This document shows positions 50,416-62,516 of a stretch of DNA of 64,000 nucleotides, piece by piece (the stretch's first letter is position 1; every line of letters begins with the position of its first letter). A model generated the notes under the pieces. It was not told the origin of the DNA and searched no databases. It saw only the letters and a list, made by a program, of their open reading frames with translations. Location of the stretch: positions 1-64,000 of the forward strand of contig JAZKJV010002322.1 of the NCBI GenBank assembly GCA_037367405.1, in the 5' to 3' direction. The position numbers and the translations under genes were made by a program. This DNA comes from Ottelia alismoides. Lineage: Eukaryota; Streptophyta; Magnoliopsida; Alismatales; Hydrocharitaceae.

Positions 50416-52395
50416 ATGGCATGTTTTGGACGTGGCGGGGCGCATGGATCACATAGATCCAATCGTCCATCTTCCTCAGACACACCTTCGTCTAGTAGGC
50501 AGCCCACCCCAGATGTTGTTCTTGATTCACAGTCCGACGAGGTCTGTCGGGTGATAGCCTACTACGAGTCTCTTGGTTATCCTCCGCCACCCTTATACAT
50601 AGGAGGATAAGGAGAGCCATCTACCTCAACAACCCCTATAGGATTCCCAGTCCAGGTCCCCATACCAGCACGGACATCGATGGGTTCTGACTCTCCTTCT
50701 TCTGGACGTCCAAACACATCCATGCCTTTACCTACTGCAGTTGGACAGACGTCGGCGTCCCATCCTTTGTTGGAGGTTACGGCGGATGGGAGGTAAAATT
50801 TTTATAGATTTTATCTTTAAATATTTTCCAAATTTTTATAAATTGTATAATAATTAAATTTTCTATCAAATGCAGGGATTTTGTGAATTGCAACAGGGTG
50901 GCAAAGGAGATAACCAACATAATAAAGACACACTTGACTTCCATGCAATTTAGATGGTGTCGCATCCCTTTTACAGAACAGGAGAGACTGTTTGACATGT
51001 TTCTGGTAAGAAATATTTCTAAGAAGTGATACAGATTTTTTTGGTCAAGTTTTTTTTATCTTATAATTTGTTGTAATTTTCAGAGTAGGTTTCGCCTTGG
51101 CTCTGGTCTAGGGAAGGAGGCTTATCGTAGAGCCTTCATTCGTTTGGCAGAAAAGAGAATGATCGATACATTTTTCAAGGCAAGGAGAGACTCGCATGCG
51201 AAGACGGGATGCGAGTAGATGAATTTTGAGGAGATGAAGAGGTTCCCGCCAACATGGTGTACGGAGGATAGGTATTATACTTGTCAAATAATTTATAATA
51301 AACTTTTTAAAATAATCAATAATCATAACATAATCCTTGCAGATGGGTGGATTTCTGTGATGCATTCGTTGCGGATGATGAGTTTGGAAGAAGATCTACG
51401 GCGGGAAGGACAAACTGCCAGAAACAAAGGATTAAGTCGACAAGTGGCTCTAAAAGCCACAATCAGATTAGAGCAGAGATGGTATTACGATTTAAAATTA
51501 ATTTTTGGAGATCTACTTTAATATAATGCAATGTTGTTATTACATCTTAAAAAAAATTTCAGGCAGCTAGGTTGGAAAGGGAGCTTTCTTTTCAGGAGTG
51601 GTGGTCGAGGTCTCACATGAGTGGGAGAGAAGGAGAGTCGCAATGATCCACTCCTGAAGCAGGACAATTGTTGGTAAGTCTATCAATTTATTTGCAATTA
51701 AATGATATATTATAACTCATTTATATATATTAAACTTTGTATTTCAGGATCGTTATCTGGCACTATCTGCAGAAAAATGGGGTGTCGATCCAACTGGAGA
51801 GCAACCACCATTTGGTAAAACGATCTGGAAGCAGGTATATATAGATAAATATTATCTTACTATACTCATTTCTAATATATAATTTTATATTAAACAATGA
51901 AAATCTTATAAAGTGTTGGAGGAGAGGGACGTTGTGGCGAACAGGAAGCAGACGCTTGGTGGTCTTCCTCCATATTATGTGGAGGAACATCGTCACTCCT
52001 ATTCTGCATACTCCCAGTCGTCGTACACGCAACCACATCCGTCCCAATCATCAGTTCCAATGGAGTCGTAGATGGCGATGATGGTGGAGCAGGTGACGAA
52101 GCTCCGAGAAGAGTTCACGGCGTACATGTAAGTATTCTACTTATAGAATGAGTAATAATTTTATATTTCTATATTTACAAAATGCATGTAATAGATATAT
52201 ATCTTCCATATATAATATAGGTCGCAAAGGTGTGCATCTCAACCTGAAGAGATTGAATCTGATGACGAAGAGGAGGAGGAGAACGACCCTGAAGAAGAGG
52301 CATGCATGTATGCGAGGTTCAAAGAAAAGGAGAAGGAAAAAAAGAAATCAAAGCAGGGTTTAATGTCTAAATTTTTTGGATCAAAGAAGAAGTAA
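50416..52395 (+). pseudogene. TNPA-like CACTA protein (Transposase_24 type), broken
   Basis: Second CACTA gene, 80 bp after the transposase, same strand. Exon 1 (50416-50792) encodes a Ser/Pro-rich start MACFGRGGAHGSHRSNRPSS. Later exons encode LTSMQFRWCRIPFTEQERLF and SRFRLGSGLGKEAYRRAFIR, then ARLERELSFQEWW, DRYLALSAEKWGVDPTGEQP, and an acidic then lysine-rich C-terminus (DDEEEEENDPEEEACMYARF; KSKQGLMSKFFGSKKK) ending at 52395. Introns with GT...AG borders occur at about 50793-50874, 51007-51083 and between later exons. Stops TAA at 50608, TAG near 51217, TGA near 51645 and TAG near 52068 break the frame. The layout fits the DNA-binding accessory proteins of plant CACTA elements that recognise the subterminal repeats. 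Confidence 0.75.
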
Positions 52396-52702
52396 ATTTT
52401 TGTTGGTTTGGACATGTATTTTTGTTAAACTTTTAGCACATCTTTTAATATATGAACGTTGTTGGCTTTGACTTGTTTGTAATATTTAGATGTTAAATTT
52501 GAGTGTTTATTTCTAAATTCATGTATATTGCGTGACTTTCAGTTGTTAGTGCTAGTTATCTTAGTCAACGAACTGCTATAATATATATACCCTTAGGTAA
52601 CTCTTATAAGTACCTGCAGTGGTTTATTGGCAGGCTATACAGGTTCGATGGGGCGTCAAAACCCTGTCGAACCTGTATATTTTTTTCCTGGAAATCAGTT
52701 TG

Positions 52703-52948
52703 GACGAGCACATGTGCTCGCCAGGTGCTCCGTCGGTGATCGCAATATTTAGTGGAGGTGATCACATCGGCGAGCACATATGTGCCCGCCAGAGAGAGGG
52801 CGAGCACATAGCGTCCCAATGTGCTCGCCCACCAGCCGAGCGACTCTCATATAAGCGAGCACGCCCTGAACGAGCACATGTGCTCGCCCACCTCTCAGGC
52901 ATGTACATGGCGGGCACTAGGCGTGCACATAATGAGCATTTATGTGCA
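52703..52948. repeat. CACTA subterminal repeats, right end
   Basis: Copies of CGAGCACATGTGCTCGCC and variants at 52704-52722, 52771-52791, 52799-52831 and 52870-52891. They mirror the left end, as expected for TNPA binding sites. Confidence 0.8.
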
Positions 52949-52977
52949 CATCAATCCCGCCTTTTTTTGTAGTGAAC

Positions 52978-53983
52978 ATTTCAGTCATCGTTATTTTCCA
53001 AGGTACTCTACTCTAGGTGGACTTCACGATCATTGACATCGAGCACCGAGGAGAGTTTACCCAGTCTCCGATTATTCTCGGGGAGCCGTTCTTAGCCTTG
53101 GCTAAGGCGACTATAGATTGTGAGACTCGGCAAATCAATTTTTCAGCATTGGGAGCGCTTCGACCTCACCCACTCTTTGATACACTTTACTCTAAGATGA
53201 CCCGCACATCCTCTGACAGTCGTGACCATCGAGAGGTAGATGAGTCCCACCTCTCTGCTACACATGAGAGACCGACTGTCCGGACGACCATTGGTTCAGA
53301 GGCTCCCCACACCTTCACTTCATCAACTACTTGTGCCACCACCGTGATAGCTTCTAAAGAGGACTCATTACCAAAAGCTATCAGAGTCGGACACGACCTT
53401 TGTGGATTGCCAAAAGCCCAATACTGCCAAGCCAACTGAGATCACTAGCACTTTCTCGAGATGCTTGCTGACCCTTCAGGAATATTCTAATCTATATGGT
53501 GACTCGTCTGATGAGGAACCCATGGTCAGCATCGCACAACATCCCGGACCTTCAAAGGAAACAACCAAGACTAAATTGACTTCCCATCAAAACAAGGTTG
53601 CTCCCTCTTCTAGTCGGCTATCTAGTGAGAGGAAGTCGAGAATTGATTCCTCGAGGTGTTCCCTCGAACCTCTCAAGGCGCGTCGCTCTCATCTCCCTCT
53701 CAATGATTCAGGTTTTAGAAAATCGACCAAGAAAATTTCCTTCAACATTTCGGAGAAGGAATTTTCAGAGGAATCCTCAACGGGTTCGGATAAGATGATT
53801 TATATGAGTGAGCTCAGTTCGGTTATTCTTAAGTCGTATCTAAGCAAGCAGTCGTGTGTCGACCCGCGTTGGACGATCCCTTCACCGCACTACTATTCAT
53901 CTGAGGACGATTCTAATAGCAACACACTTGTATATTCCTTACATCCTCTCTCCCGTAAGAAGGTTCGTCACAAACCTTTTTGA
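52978..53983 (+). pseudogene. Family C protein, C-terminal part
   Basis: Continuation of the protein after the CACTA. VDFTIIDIEHRGEFTQSP and IILGEPFLALAKATIDCET (53017-53130) are the second half of the retropepsin-like domain, matching GRPFLA-A-A-ID of gypsy proteases with GEP for GRP. A stop precedes it near 53018 and a frameshift occurs near 53400-53440. The rest is Ser/Thr-rich and basic (KVAPSSSRLSSERKSRIDSS), then an acidic segment, ending LSRKKVRHKPF at 53983, closely like the family A ending KKVRF. It stops there: no RT, RNase H, integrase or chromodomain before the 3' LTR. Confidence 0.8.
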
Positions 53984-54076
53984 TCCCTGTATATTCTCAC
54001 TCCTTGTATATATATTACTTCCCTCCCCAGTGATTCCAATCACTCGCACTCGCTCCATATCATTTTATCTTATGGT

Positions 54077-54435
54077 TGTACTTAGGATGACAAGATCCTA
54101 AGTATAAGGGGGGAGAGTGACCCGAGTCTCTTCATTATTCGTTGTATATTCTCTAGATCTCATCGGTTCTCACACTCACTCCTGTCCTATACTTAGGCTG
54201 ACCAGAGCCTAAGTATAGGGGGGACCAATGCCCGTCGTTTATATACTCCTCCATTTCCCCTCCTAACCTCGCCCGCCCCATTTTTTATCTTCTTCTACAC
54301 TTAGGTTGCAAGAGCCTAAGTATAGGGGGGCGGAGCGACTTCTATACTTTTTGTTATTTTAGCTCTTAGCACGAGCTATGTCTTTTTCCTCGCTTTTCGT
54401 GCTCTGAGAACATAGCACACGCTAAGTATAGGGGG
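54077..54435 (+). repeat. Four-hairpin array with embedded PPT-like motifs, family C
   Basis: 54077-54113 (TACTTAGGAT/ATCCTAAGTA then GGGGGG), 54187-54223 (CTATACTTAGGCT/AGCCTAAGTATAGGGGGG), 54295-54330 (ACTTAGG/CCTAAGT then ATAGGGGGG), 54362-54435 (long stem TTAGCACGAGCTATGTC... with ...CGCTAAGTATAGGGGG). Number, order, three-short-plus-one-long layout and the following GTATATATTACATATATAC match family A. Confidence 0.9.
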
Positions 54436-55896
54436 TGTGTATATATTACATATATACTTTACCCATAGCTCGTACTTTCACGTATTTTCACGTATTTTTT
54501 ATATATATTATGCAATAATTACGGGTGGGTAAAAATTGAAAAAAATTGTAAAATCTTTTGTAAAAAATTGAAAAAAAGCGTGTAAAATACATGTATACTT
54601 GTATATTGTATAACACTTGTATAATTTGTATAATACTTATAAACTCTTGTGAATTGTTGTAACATAGGAGGTATACCAAAGTTTTGAGAAAAAAACAAAA
54701 AATAGGCTTCTTATTTACTCTTACATATCATCCTTGCATTCAAAAAAAAGTCTTGCATTTCATTCATATACATAGCATGTCATCTGCATCTCATCTGCAT
54801 ATTTTGCATATGCAAGGTGAAAAGCTAGTGGGTTCTGAACCAAGTTATGAGTAGATGTTGAGGAAGGACTTGATTTGACCTTAATCCACCTAATTTCAGA
54901 GGAATCTTATAGGAGTTGGATTTAAGATTTCTCAGGTCAAGTGACTTAATTCTTTGAGTCCGCAAGACTATGTTCACATGTCATCTTAATCAGTCTAAGT
55001 AGAATATCTCGTGCACATGCATGATTCTTTTAAATAATGACCTAACTTGGACAAGCACTATGCACGTAGCTCTTTATTGATGAGGTGGTGAGGAAGTAGA
55101 ATCCTTTAGCTTGGAGTAACACACGGGTAGAAACATCCGTCCTTCTCTAGGAAGGGTAGTGCATCTCAACCTAGTCTGGTGGTGTTGACATCTAAGGACG
55201 GGATGCTGTGGGTTGCAATAATGCTTCAAAAGAGGGATAGTCTACTGGCTCAAGAGGAAAAACTCCTGATGTACATGCTGCACCTTGTATATAGTTCAAG
55301 AAAAAGAAAAAAAGAAAAAGAAAAAAATGCAAGAACTCCAACAAAATAGACAGGCCAAATAGAAAATAAAATACCTGTTGGAGTATGTATATTAGCAAGA
55401 AGTCTGCATCTGGATGACTTGGCTACGCTGGTCAGGCATCCCAGGATAGGTAGCTACACTGGCTAACGTTCATTCTTTATCCACCCCCTCCTCTTGAGCT
55501 GGTCGTACTTGAACTTAGAAGGGAATACCCCACTCCTCGAGAAAAGAGTTATTGGACCGGGGAATTAGAGTTACCATGTTAGAGGAGGCAGCTTCTTAGC
55601 CATTTCTGATGTGGAGAGCTATTTTACACATACACAGTACAAGTAAGAATCATAGTCATCAGAAATTTGCGTATGAGGATTTGTTCTGACCTGACTGTTG
55701 AGGAGTCTTGAATAGAAGACTTGTGGAATTTGAAGTCTGTTAGGTCTTAAGTTCAGATCCCAATAAGGTTCCACCACACAATTAATCCAAAGGTCGAGTC
55801 AAGCTCCATTTTCAACTTTTGCTCATGACCTTAGTATGGAACCCAATCTCATTTCACTTCTGCATTTCATTTTAGTTGCTCGGGGACGAGCAAGGT
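54436..55896 (+). other. Family C 3' non-coding region
   Basis: Contains blocks conserved with family A: GACCTTAATCCACCTAATT (54877-54895) and CTTAGAAGGGAATACCCCAC near 55514. Ends with TGCTCGGGGACGAGCAA, a small hairpin before the PPT, as in many Tat-lineage plant gypsy elements. No gene. Confidence 0.65.
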
Positions 55897-55911
55897 TTAA
55901 GTATAGGGGGT
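55897..55911 (+). promoter_or_regulatory. Polypurine tract, family C
   Basis: TTAAGTATAGGGGGT precedes the LTR tip TGATGAATC. The same AAGTATAGGGGG occurs at the 3' arm of the hairpins upstream. Confidence 0.85.
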
Positions 55912-58900
55912 TGATGAATCTGTAATTCATCACTCTAAAAGTTGAAAATAGAGCTTTGTTCCTGAGTAATTAGATGCATATTTTTACTTATATTGCATAA
56001 TTAGCATTCATGCATGCATAACTAATATATGCATTTTAGCATTCATATTTGCATTAAATAAGGAGCCAAATTCACTTGTAAATATTCACCTGTATATTAA
56101 CTAAAATACCCTATTTGTATATATTTTATACTAACTCCAAATCCAATAAAACCAACTCTATAGTATATATATGACTAACACTAATAAAAGAAAAATATCA
56201 AAAAAATATTAACTTGTAAAATTGACCAATAAACCCCAATCCAAGTTTGAAACTAGGAGCCTTAAAATACGCATATCTCTCTCATACAGTATCCGATTTA
56301 GGTCTACTCTCTTTTAAAGTAATATACATTCAAAGACCTTCAAAACAAGACCAATTTCATTAAAATCGGAGCTCATATTCAAAAACTTGGGTTTTGTGCC
56401 CCTTTTGTATATTGTACATATTGACCAAAATGCCCTCACATTTTATCCTTTTATTTTTCTTAATTATTAAAAATCCAAAAAAAGATTAAGTTGTAAATAT
56501 TCTTTTTATATTTTCTCTATTTTTATTTTTCTCTTCTTTAAAAATGATAAAAAAAATTAAAAAAATAAAATGTGGTATTTTATATCTATAAGGTACCGCC
56601 CAAAAATACATTTTGTACAGATGACTTCTTTTGATTTTCGACCCTTCACAAAAGTTGTAGATCTCGTCGAGACGAGTAACTTTTGTTTGGACCACTTTTT
56701 GATTTAATCCCTTTTTTTATTTCTTTTTTATTTTTCTTTACATTTAGTTTTTGAATTTTCTATGAGCGACATGTGGCAGCTCCTGGAGTCGCCACATGTC
56801 ACCCCTTTTTTCATTATTTTCGGATTTATTTTATTATTTTCGAATTTATTATTATTATTATATTACTATTTTAATTATTTTTAGTAGCCTACTATATTAC
56901 TTTATTAATTATTTATTTTATTTTCCTTTTACCTCTTCTCCTCTACTTGCCTTCTACTCCAAGACACATCTACCCCACGTCCTCCACCATTCTCTCTACT
57001 TTCTCCATCTTTTCTCCAACTTCCTCCTCTTTTTATTCACCACCACCTCCATCATTTTCCCTCATCCACCGATCTTGAGAGAGAGAGAGAGAGCCACAGC
57101 CCTCGTATCGTTCCTGATGACAGCACAAACGAGACGATATGAGCGACGACGAGCTCAGCCATCTTCGGCCATGGTGAGATCCAAGGAGCCTCACAACTCC
57201 TTGTTGCAGCTTCCACACAAGTTGTTCAAGCATCGGAGCACCCGCCATCTCCTCGAGGCATCGACGGAAGCCGCACACCGTGGCTCCACTTTCGACAAAT
57301 CATAGGTAAGTAATCAATCTCCTTTCCTTGTCATTTTATTTTTTTATCTAACAATTTTCTTCCTTGTTTTTCATCACGATCACCACACCAAACAACACTG
57401 CCATCATTCATCATGCTCATTTTATTTCATCCATCACAATCATTACACACACACTTTTCTTCATTGCATTTTATTTACTGTTTACATTAAAAAATTACAA
57501 CAAAAATTAAAAAAAAGAAAAATAAATAAATAAAGCGAACGGGAGGAAGCAGTTGTCGTCGCCCCTTGCCTCCACGCCTATGGCCCGCCGCACCAACTAG
57601 CCCACCTCCGCCCACCGGTACTCCGCACAACGCCCGATCCCGAACCGTTTGCCACCTGTAGGCCCTCCAGCACCCCTAGCCTCGCGTGGCCGTGCGCCGC
57701 GAACGCGCAATCCTGCAGCCCAGAGCTGTCGTGCTGCCCTCCAACCGCCGCCCCTTGCCACGTGTGGTGGACGATGCTCAACGCGAGCAGTGCGCTCCGT
57801 CGCTCCTCCCCTCCTGTTCGCTAACCAAGGCACGACCCTCCATTCGTGCGCCGACTCCGGCGCTCCGCCTAATCGCACAACAGCAACGTCCCCGTTGTAG
57901 CTGCTCTGCCAGCCCCGTGATGTGTGTACACCAATGTCGCCCCCACCACGAGCGGCACCGCACTTTGAGTCGTCATCTCCGCCCGTTGCTGCACCGCCCA
58001 AGCACGCCGCCTGTGCTCCTCGCGGCACTGCACCGCCCCGGCACTCGTCCGCTCCTCCCCGCGCCAGTCCGCACGACTTCCTCGCGCTGACGCGCCCCGC
58101 CTAGTGCGGTCGCCAGCCGCATGCCATCCCCTCATCGCCTGCAGCAGGTGGTTGCCACGGCCACGCCGCCCCGCGCCTCTGCCACCGTCCGCCAGGCGCG
58201 CCGCCCGTCCTCCGTGACCTCGAGCCCTAGTCGCTGGCCCTTCCTTTGCCCTAGCATGGGATTGAAGCCGTGATGATTCAGAGATTTATTTATCTATTTT
58301 TAATTTCATTGTGAAAATTGCATATTAAGTCCGTCATATTTATTTAATTCCAAAAGTGACCTTGAGCACATTTCAGCCATTTTGATTATGTAATTGCATG
58401 AACAACCCTATGTTTGAGCATTTATTTGGACAGTTATCTTGCATCATTTATTTTAATGAAAAATAGCATTTTGATGAGCAACTAGTTCTTTACCTTGTGG
58501 CTATTTATTTGCATTTTTGTGAGTATGGGATTATTTATTAAAAATCAGAGATTGAAAATCACACATATTTTGCCCATTTAAGCTCTGAAATTCACACAGA
58601 CTTATTTCTTGCACTAAAAATTGTGAAAAAATTGTATATGATGCCTTTAAATGTGCTTTAATCACTATCCAAGTTTCATTGAAATTGGAATTATCTTTGC
58701 ATAAAATAAATTCTAGGGCAATTTCTGTAATTGATTTTTAATTATTTCCACGAATAAGATTTTTGAGAAATTCCAATTCTCCTAGATTTCTGATTAAAAT
58801 ATATAATTGAGATAAATAATTCTCTAGATAATTCGATTTTGTGTATTTATTAGAAATTAAATACCTACAATCGCTCTGCTTTCAGTAAAAAATTCATAAA

Positions 58901-59475
58901 AAAATCATAAAGTGTTAGAAAATTCTAAAAAAATCGGGTAGCTTTATTTCATCATGTTTCACTTCAGTAATTTTTTCATAATTGTTGCATTTCATTTGCA
59001 CGAAAAATGACATAAAAACCCCAAAAAAGTTTGCATTTTTCATCATTGCATTTTAAATCCAAAAATTCCAAAAATCCATTTTGTATTAATCACTGAACTA
59101 GGTTTACAGGAAAAATACAATTTGATCAATTTGAACTAATTTCATATTAAAAATAAATTTGGCTAAGTTATTAATTTTCTTAATAACCTAGTTCATTGGC
59201 ATCAATGCATCTCCGTTATTATTGCATTAAAAAATACAAAAAAAATCCCACTTGGAAAATCGCAATCTAATCCCTCTAATCTGATCCCGAGTTGTTCCTT
59301 TGCCTCCTTGAGTCGACCCTGGGGCTTGTCCAGGTTAAACAAACATAAAACCACACGTTAATTCATTCGACGATTCATCGAGTTGTGCGGTTATTTTTGA
59401 TCGATCTGGATTTATCTGACTGCAACGAAATCGTGAATTAGACACCATTAAAAAGGGTAGATCCGGGATCCATCA
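55912..59475 (+). repeat. 3' LTR, family C
   Basis: 3,564 bp, TGATGAATCTGTAATTCATC to CGGGATCCATCA, followed by ATATG. GC core 57545-58275, same sequence type as the 5' LTR core (40150-40880), so the two LTRs are a true pair. Donor-like ATAG|GTAAGTAATC at 57302-57314. Its last 249 bp are duplicated downstream at 60324-60572. Confidence 0.9.
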
Positions 59476-61420
59476 ATATGCTAGACTTCTACCAACATCG
59501 TTCAAGCGGGTGGTTCCACCTACCATTGTGAATGCATGGGGCAATAGAGTCTCTCCCACAGCCACGACAAAAGTCACGGCCTCGTCCAGATTCTCGTCCA
59601 CAGCCACGACTTGAATCACGACCGCGTCCTCCTCGTAATCCATATATACCTCCTCGCCCAGATGATACAATGTGTGCAAAGTTCTATGTTGAAGGTAAGA
59701 CAGGAGGTCGGGCAGCCGATGTCTCGAGTTCCTCAAGTCGGTCAAAGTGTTAGCCATGTGAGCCCGAGGTGAACCATTCTTACAATAAGTGTTATTGTAA
59801 TAAATATGTTTTATCAATAAAAGTTATTGATTGTTTCACTCCCTTTCTGAAATTAAATGAATGAATGCACTATAAGGTCCCTCTGTACAATTAGGGTTAT
59901 GTACCATGGTCGTCTTGATAATTATATAGTTGTTGATTCATTATATGAATCATAGAGGTTGGTGTTTGGATGAATATCTAATGAGTTAGATAGATGACTT
60001 ATCAAGCACTGTCAAATAATTATTAAGAGATGATCTCCAGTCTGAGTAGGAGATGGCAATCCTTTCTCACAAAGGATGATATCTGACCGACCTCGTGATG
60101 TAGGTCCTCTGCATGGGAATAGTGATTCAGAGGTGTCAGATTAGTTAGGTTAAAGTGTTGACTTAGAGAGATCGAGATAACCTAAGTCCTATGTTGAATG
60201 CTGTCACAGCATAGGCACACATCCTCTGACAAGAGACAGATGTGTTACTATATGTCTGAGTGTGTACATTTGGCAAACCGATAGGTTGATGACCTAACCA
60301 AGGTCTATACACCGGTGAGCTGGTTAAAAAATACAAAAAAAATCCCACTTGGAAAACCGCAATCTAATCCCTCTAATCCGATCCTGAGTTGTTCCTTTGC
60401 CTCCTTGAGTCGACCCTGGGGCTTGCCCAGGTTAAACAAATATAAAACCATGCGTTAATTCATTCGAGGATTCATCGAGTTGTGTGGTTATTTTTTATCG
60501 ATCCGAATTTGTTTGACTGCAATGAAATCGTGAATTAGACACCATTAAAAAGGTTAGATCCGGGATCCATCAGTATGCCAGACTTCTACCAGCATCGTTC
60601 AAGCGCGTGGTTCCACCTACCATTGTGAATGCATGAGGCAATAGAGTCTGGCCCATAGCCACGACAAAAGTCACGGCCTTGTCCAGATTCTCGTCCACAG
60701 CCATGACTTGGATGACGACCGCGTCCTCCTCGTAATCCATATATACCTCCTCGCCCAGATGAGACGATGTGTGCAAAGTTCTATGTTGAAGGTAAGACAG
60801 GAGGCCGGGCAGCCGATGTCTCGAGTTCCTCAAGTCGGCCAAAGTGTTTGCCATGTGAGCCTGAGGTGAACCATTCTTACAATAAGTGTTATTGTTATAA
60901 ATATGTTTTATCAATAAAAGTTATTGATTGTTTCACTCCCTTTCTGAAATTAAATGAATGAATGCACTATAAGGTCCCTCTGTACAATTAGAGTTATGTA
61001 CCATGGCCGTCTTGATAATCATATAGCTGTTGATTCATTATATGAATCATAGAGGCTGGTGTTTGGATGAATATCTAATGAGTTAGATAGAGGACTTATC
61101 AAGCACCGTCAAATGATTATTAAGAGATGATCTCCAGCCTGAGTAGGAGATGGCAATCCTTTCTCACAAAGGATGATATCTGGCCGACCTCTTGATGCAA
61201 GTCCTCTGCATGGGAATAGTGATTCAGAGGTGTCAGATTAGTTAGGTCAAAGTGTTGACTTAGCGAGATCGAGATAACCTAAGTCCTATGTTTAATGCTG
61301 TCATAGCATAGGCACACATCCTTTGACTGGAGACAGATGTGTTACTATATGTCTGAGTGTGTACATTTGGTAGACCAATAGGTTGATGACCTAACGAAGG
61401 TCTATACACCGGCGAGTTGG
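59227..61420 (+). repeat. Tandem duplication, two 1,097-bp units
   Basis: Unit 1 59227-60323, unit 2 60324-61420. Each holds the last 249 bp of the family C LTR, the copia gag fragment and the first part of the family B LTR. Three landmarks (LTR C end, LTR B start, unit end) are all offset by exactly 1,097. In the first 249 bp I count about 16 substitutions, no indel. Confidence 0.9.
59481..59747 (-). pseudogene. Host copia gag, C-terminal part
   Basis: Minus strand. An Arg/Gly-rich stretch (GRGRDSSRGCGRESGRGRD) is followed by CIHNGRWNHPLERCW, which fits the C-x2-C-x4-H-x4-C zinc knuckle of copia gag with the second Cys changed to Asn. Such knuckles bind the RNA genome during packaging. A stop follows at once. 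A duplicate lies at 60578-60844. The plus-strand Arg/Pro-rich frame at 59532-59753 is antisense to this and is not a gene. The fragment is bounded by the family C insertion on the left and the family B solo LTR on the right. Confidence 0.7.
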
Positions 61421-62516
61421 TGTGTATGTAAGGGCATATGAGTAATACGGTCTCTCAAAGGGATCATACAGGTTCACTTATGAACCGGAAGACATGAGCT
61501 TACTCATGAGGTATTGGGACCGATCAACTTCCATACATGGTCGTCGTGCTTTGGAAGCATGACAAGAATTTGAAGGTATGATATATGCTTTGGGAAAGCA
61601 TATGATCGATACCAATTCCCAATAACCAAGATTGAGAAACTTGGTGATCGAACCATGAAGAAGATAGTGTAAAATTGATCTTCATCTTCAGGTTGATCAT
61701 AGATCTTCCAGTATGCAGGATGTGCAGGTACTGGGAATATCTGAGGGTGATGTGATCATAAACGATTGTATAACCATGATGTTTCCAGTCTGAGGGAGTG
61801 ATGAAACAGGTCTAGATTTTAGTGACTCCTCTCAGTAGAGAAGTAACTTGATCTTAGTCCAAGTGTTTGACATTGATCTGAATGAGATTCAGATGCAATG
61901 AGAAGATTAAGTATACGGAATTGATTTAATCAAGCATCTATGGGAGGTCCGTGAGATCTGGATTTGAGATGAGATCTCATTGTCCAAGTCACTATAGGTG
62001 GAACAATACAATCGCCCTGTCCTTATCTCCAAGTATCTGCGGAGAAAGCACATTATTCTTGAAGGAGTTCAAGAATAATTCCTATGATGAATTTTGTATC
62101 CAAGCAAGAAGGTCTTGATGATTAAATGAGATTTCTTTATCAAGTATAATATGAATAAGATTCATATTGTGAGAATGATCATCCAAGATAATTAAATGAG
62201 ATTTAATTATCAAGGAATTGCAGATCGTGGATAGTGTTTTCCATAATATCTGTGAGTATATTATAAATATGATTTATAATATATTAGAGAGAGAGAGCAG
62301 CTTTGTAAATAGCATTTGTTAATTGTTAATGTGAATTAGATTCACATTAAGCAATTAATTGGAAATGTAATTTACAATTTAGTTTGGGTTGTGAATATGA
62401 TTTACATATTTTTCAATGGCATGATTGAAATATTCACAAATTAATTTGGAATTAATTTGGTGGATATTATTGCAATAAAAGTTATTGCAATTTATTAAGA
62501 AATAATAGGATAAAAT

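Larger units (their letters stand above)
44974..52974 (+). mobile_element. CACTA (En/Spm) transposon, 8,001 bp
   Basis: Perfect 24-bp terminal inverted repeats (44974-44997 and 52951-52974) starting CACTACAAAAAAAGGCGGG, 3-bp target duplication AAC (44971-44973, 52975-52977), palindromic subterminal repeats at both ends, a TNP2-like and a TNPA-like gene on the same strand. Coding regions are damaged while the ends are intact, so it might still be moved in trans. It splits the family C protein between SIKRSRG and the downstream protease half. Confidence 0.95.
38528..59475 (+). mobile_element. Complete family C long-LTR element with nested CACTA
   Basis: LTRs 38528-42090 (3,563 bp) and 55912-59475 (3,564 bp) in direct orientation, target duplication ATATG on both sides (38523-38527 and 59476-59480), tRNA-Asp PBS after the 5' LTR and PPT before the 3' LTR. 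Without the 8-kb CACTA the element is about 12.9 kb, with a 5.8-kb internal region that encodes only one protein with a protease-like segment. It interrupts the host copia between gag and protease. The two LTRs differ by a few percent by eye, so the insertion is not recent. Confidence 0.9.

Noticed and set aside
59532..59753. Plus-strand Arg/Pro-rich frame next to the family C LTR, also seen in the duplicated unit
   Set aside because: It is antisense to the Arg/Gly-rich and zinc-knuckle part of copia gag, which fits position and orientation of the host element.
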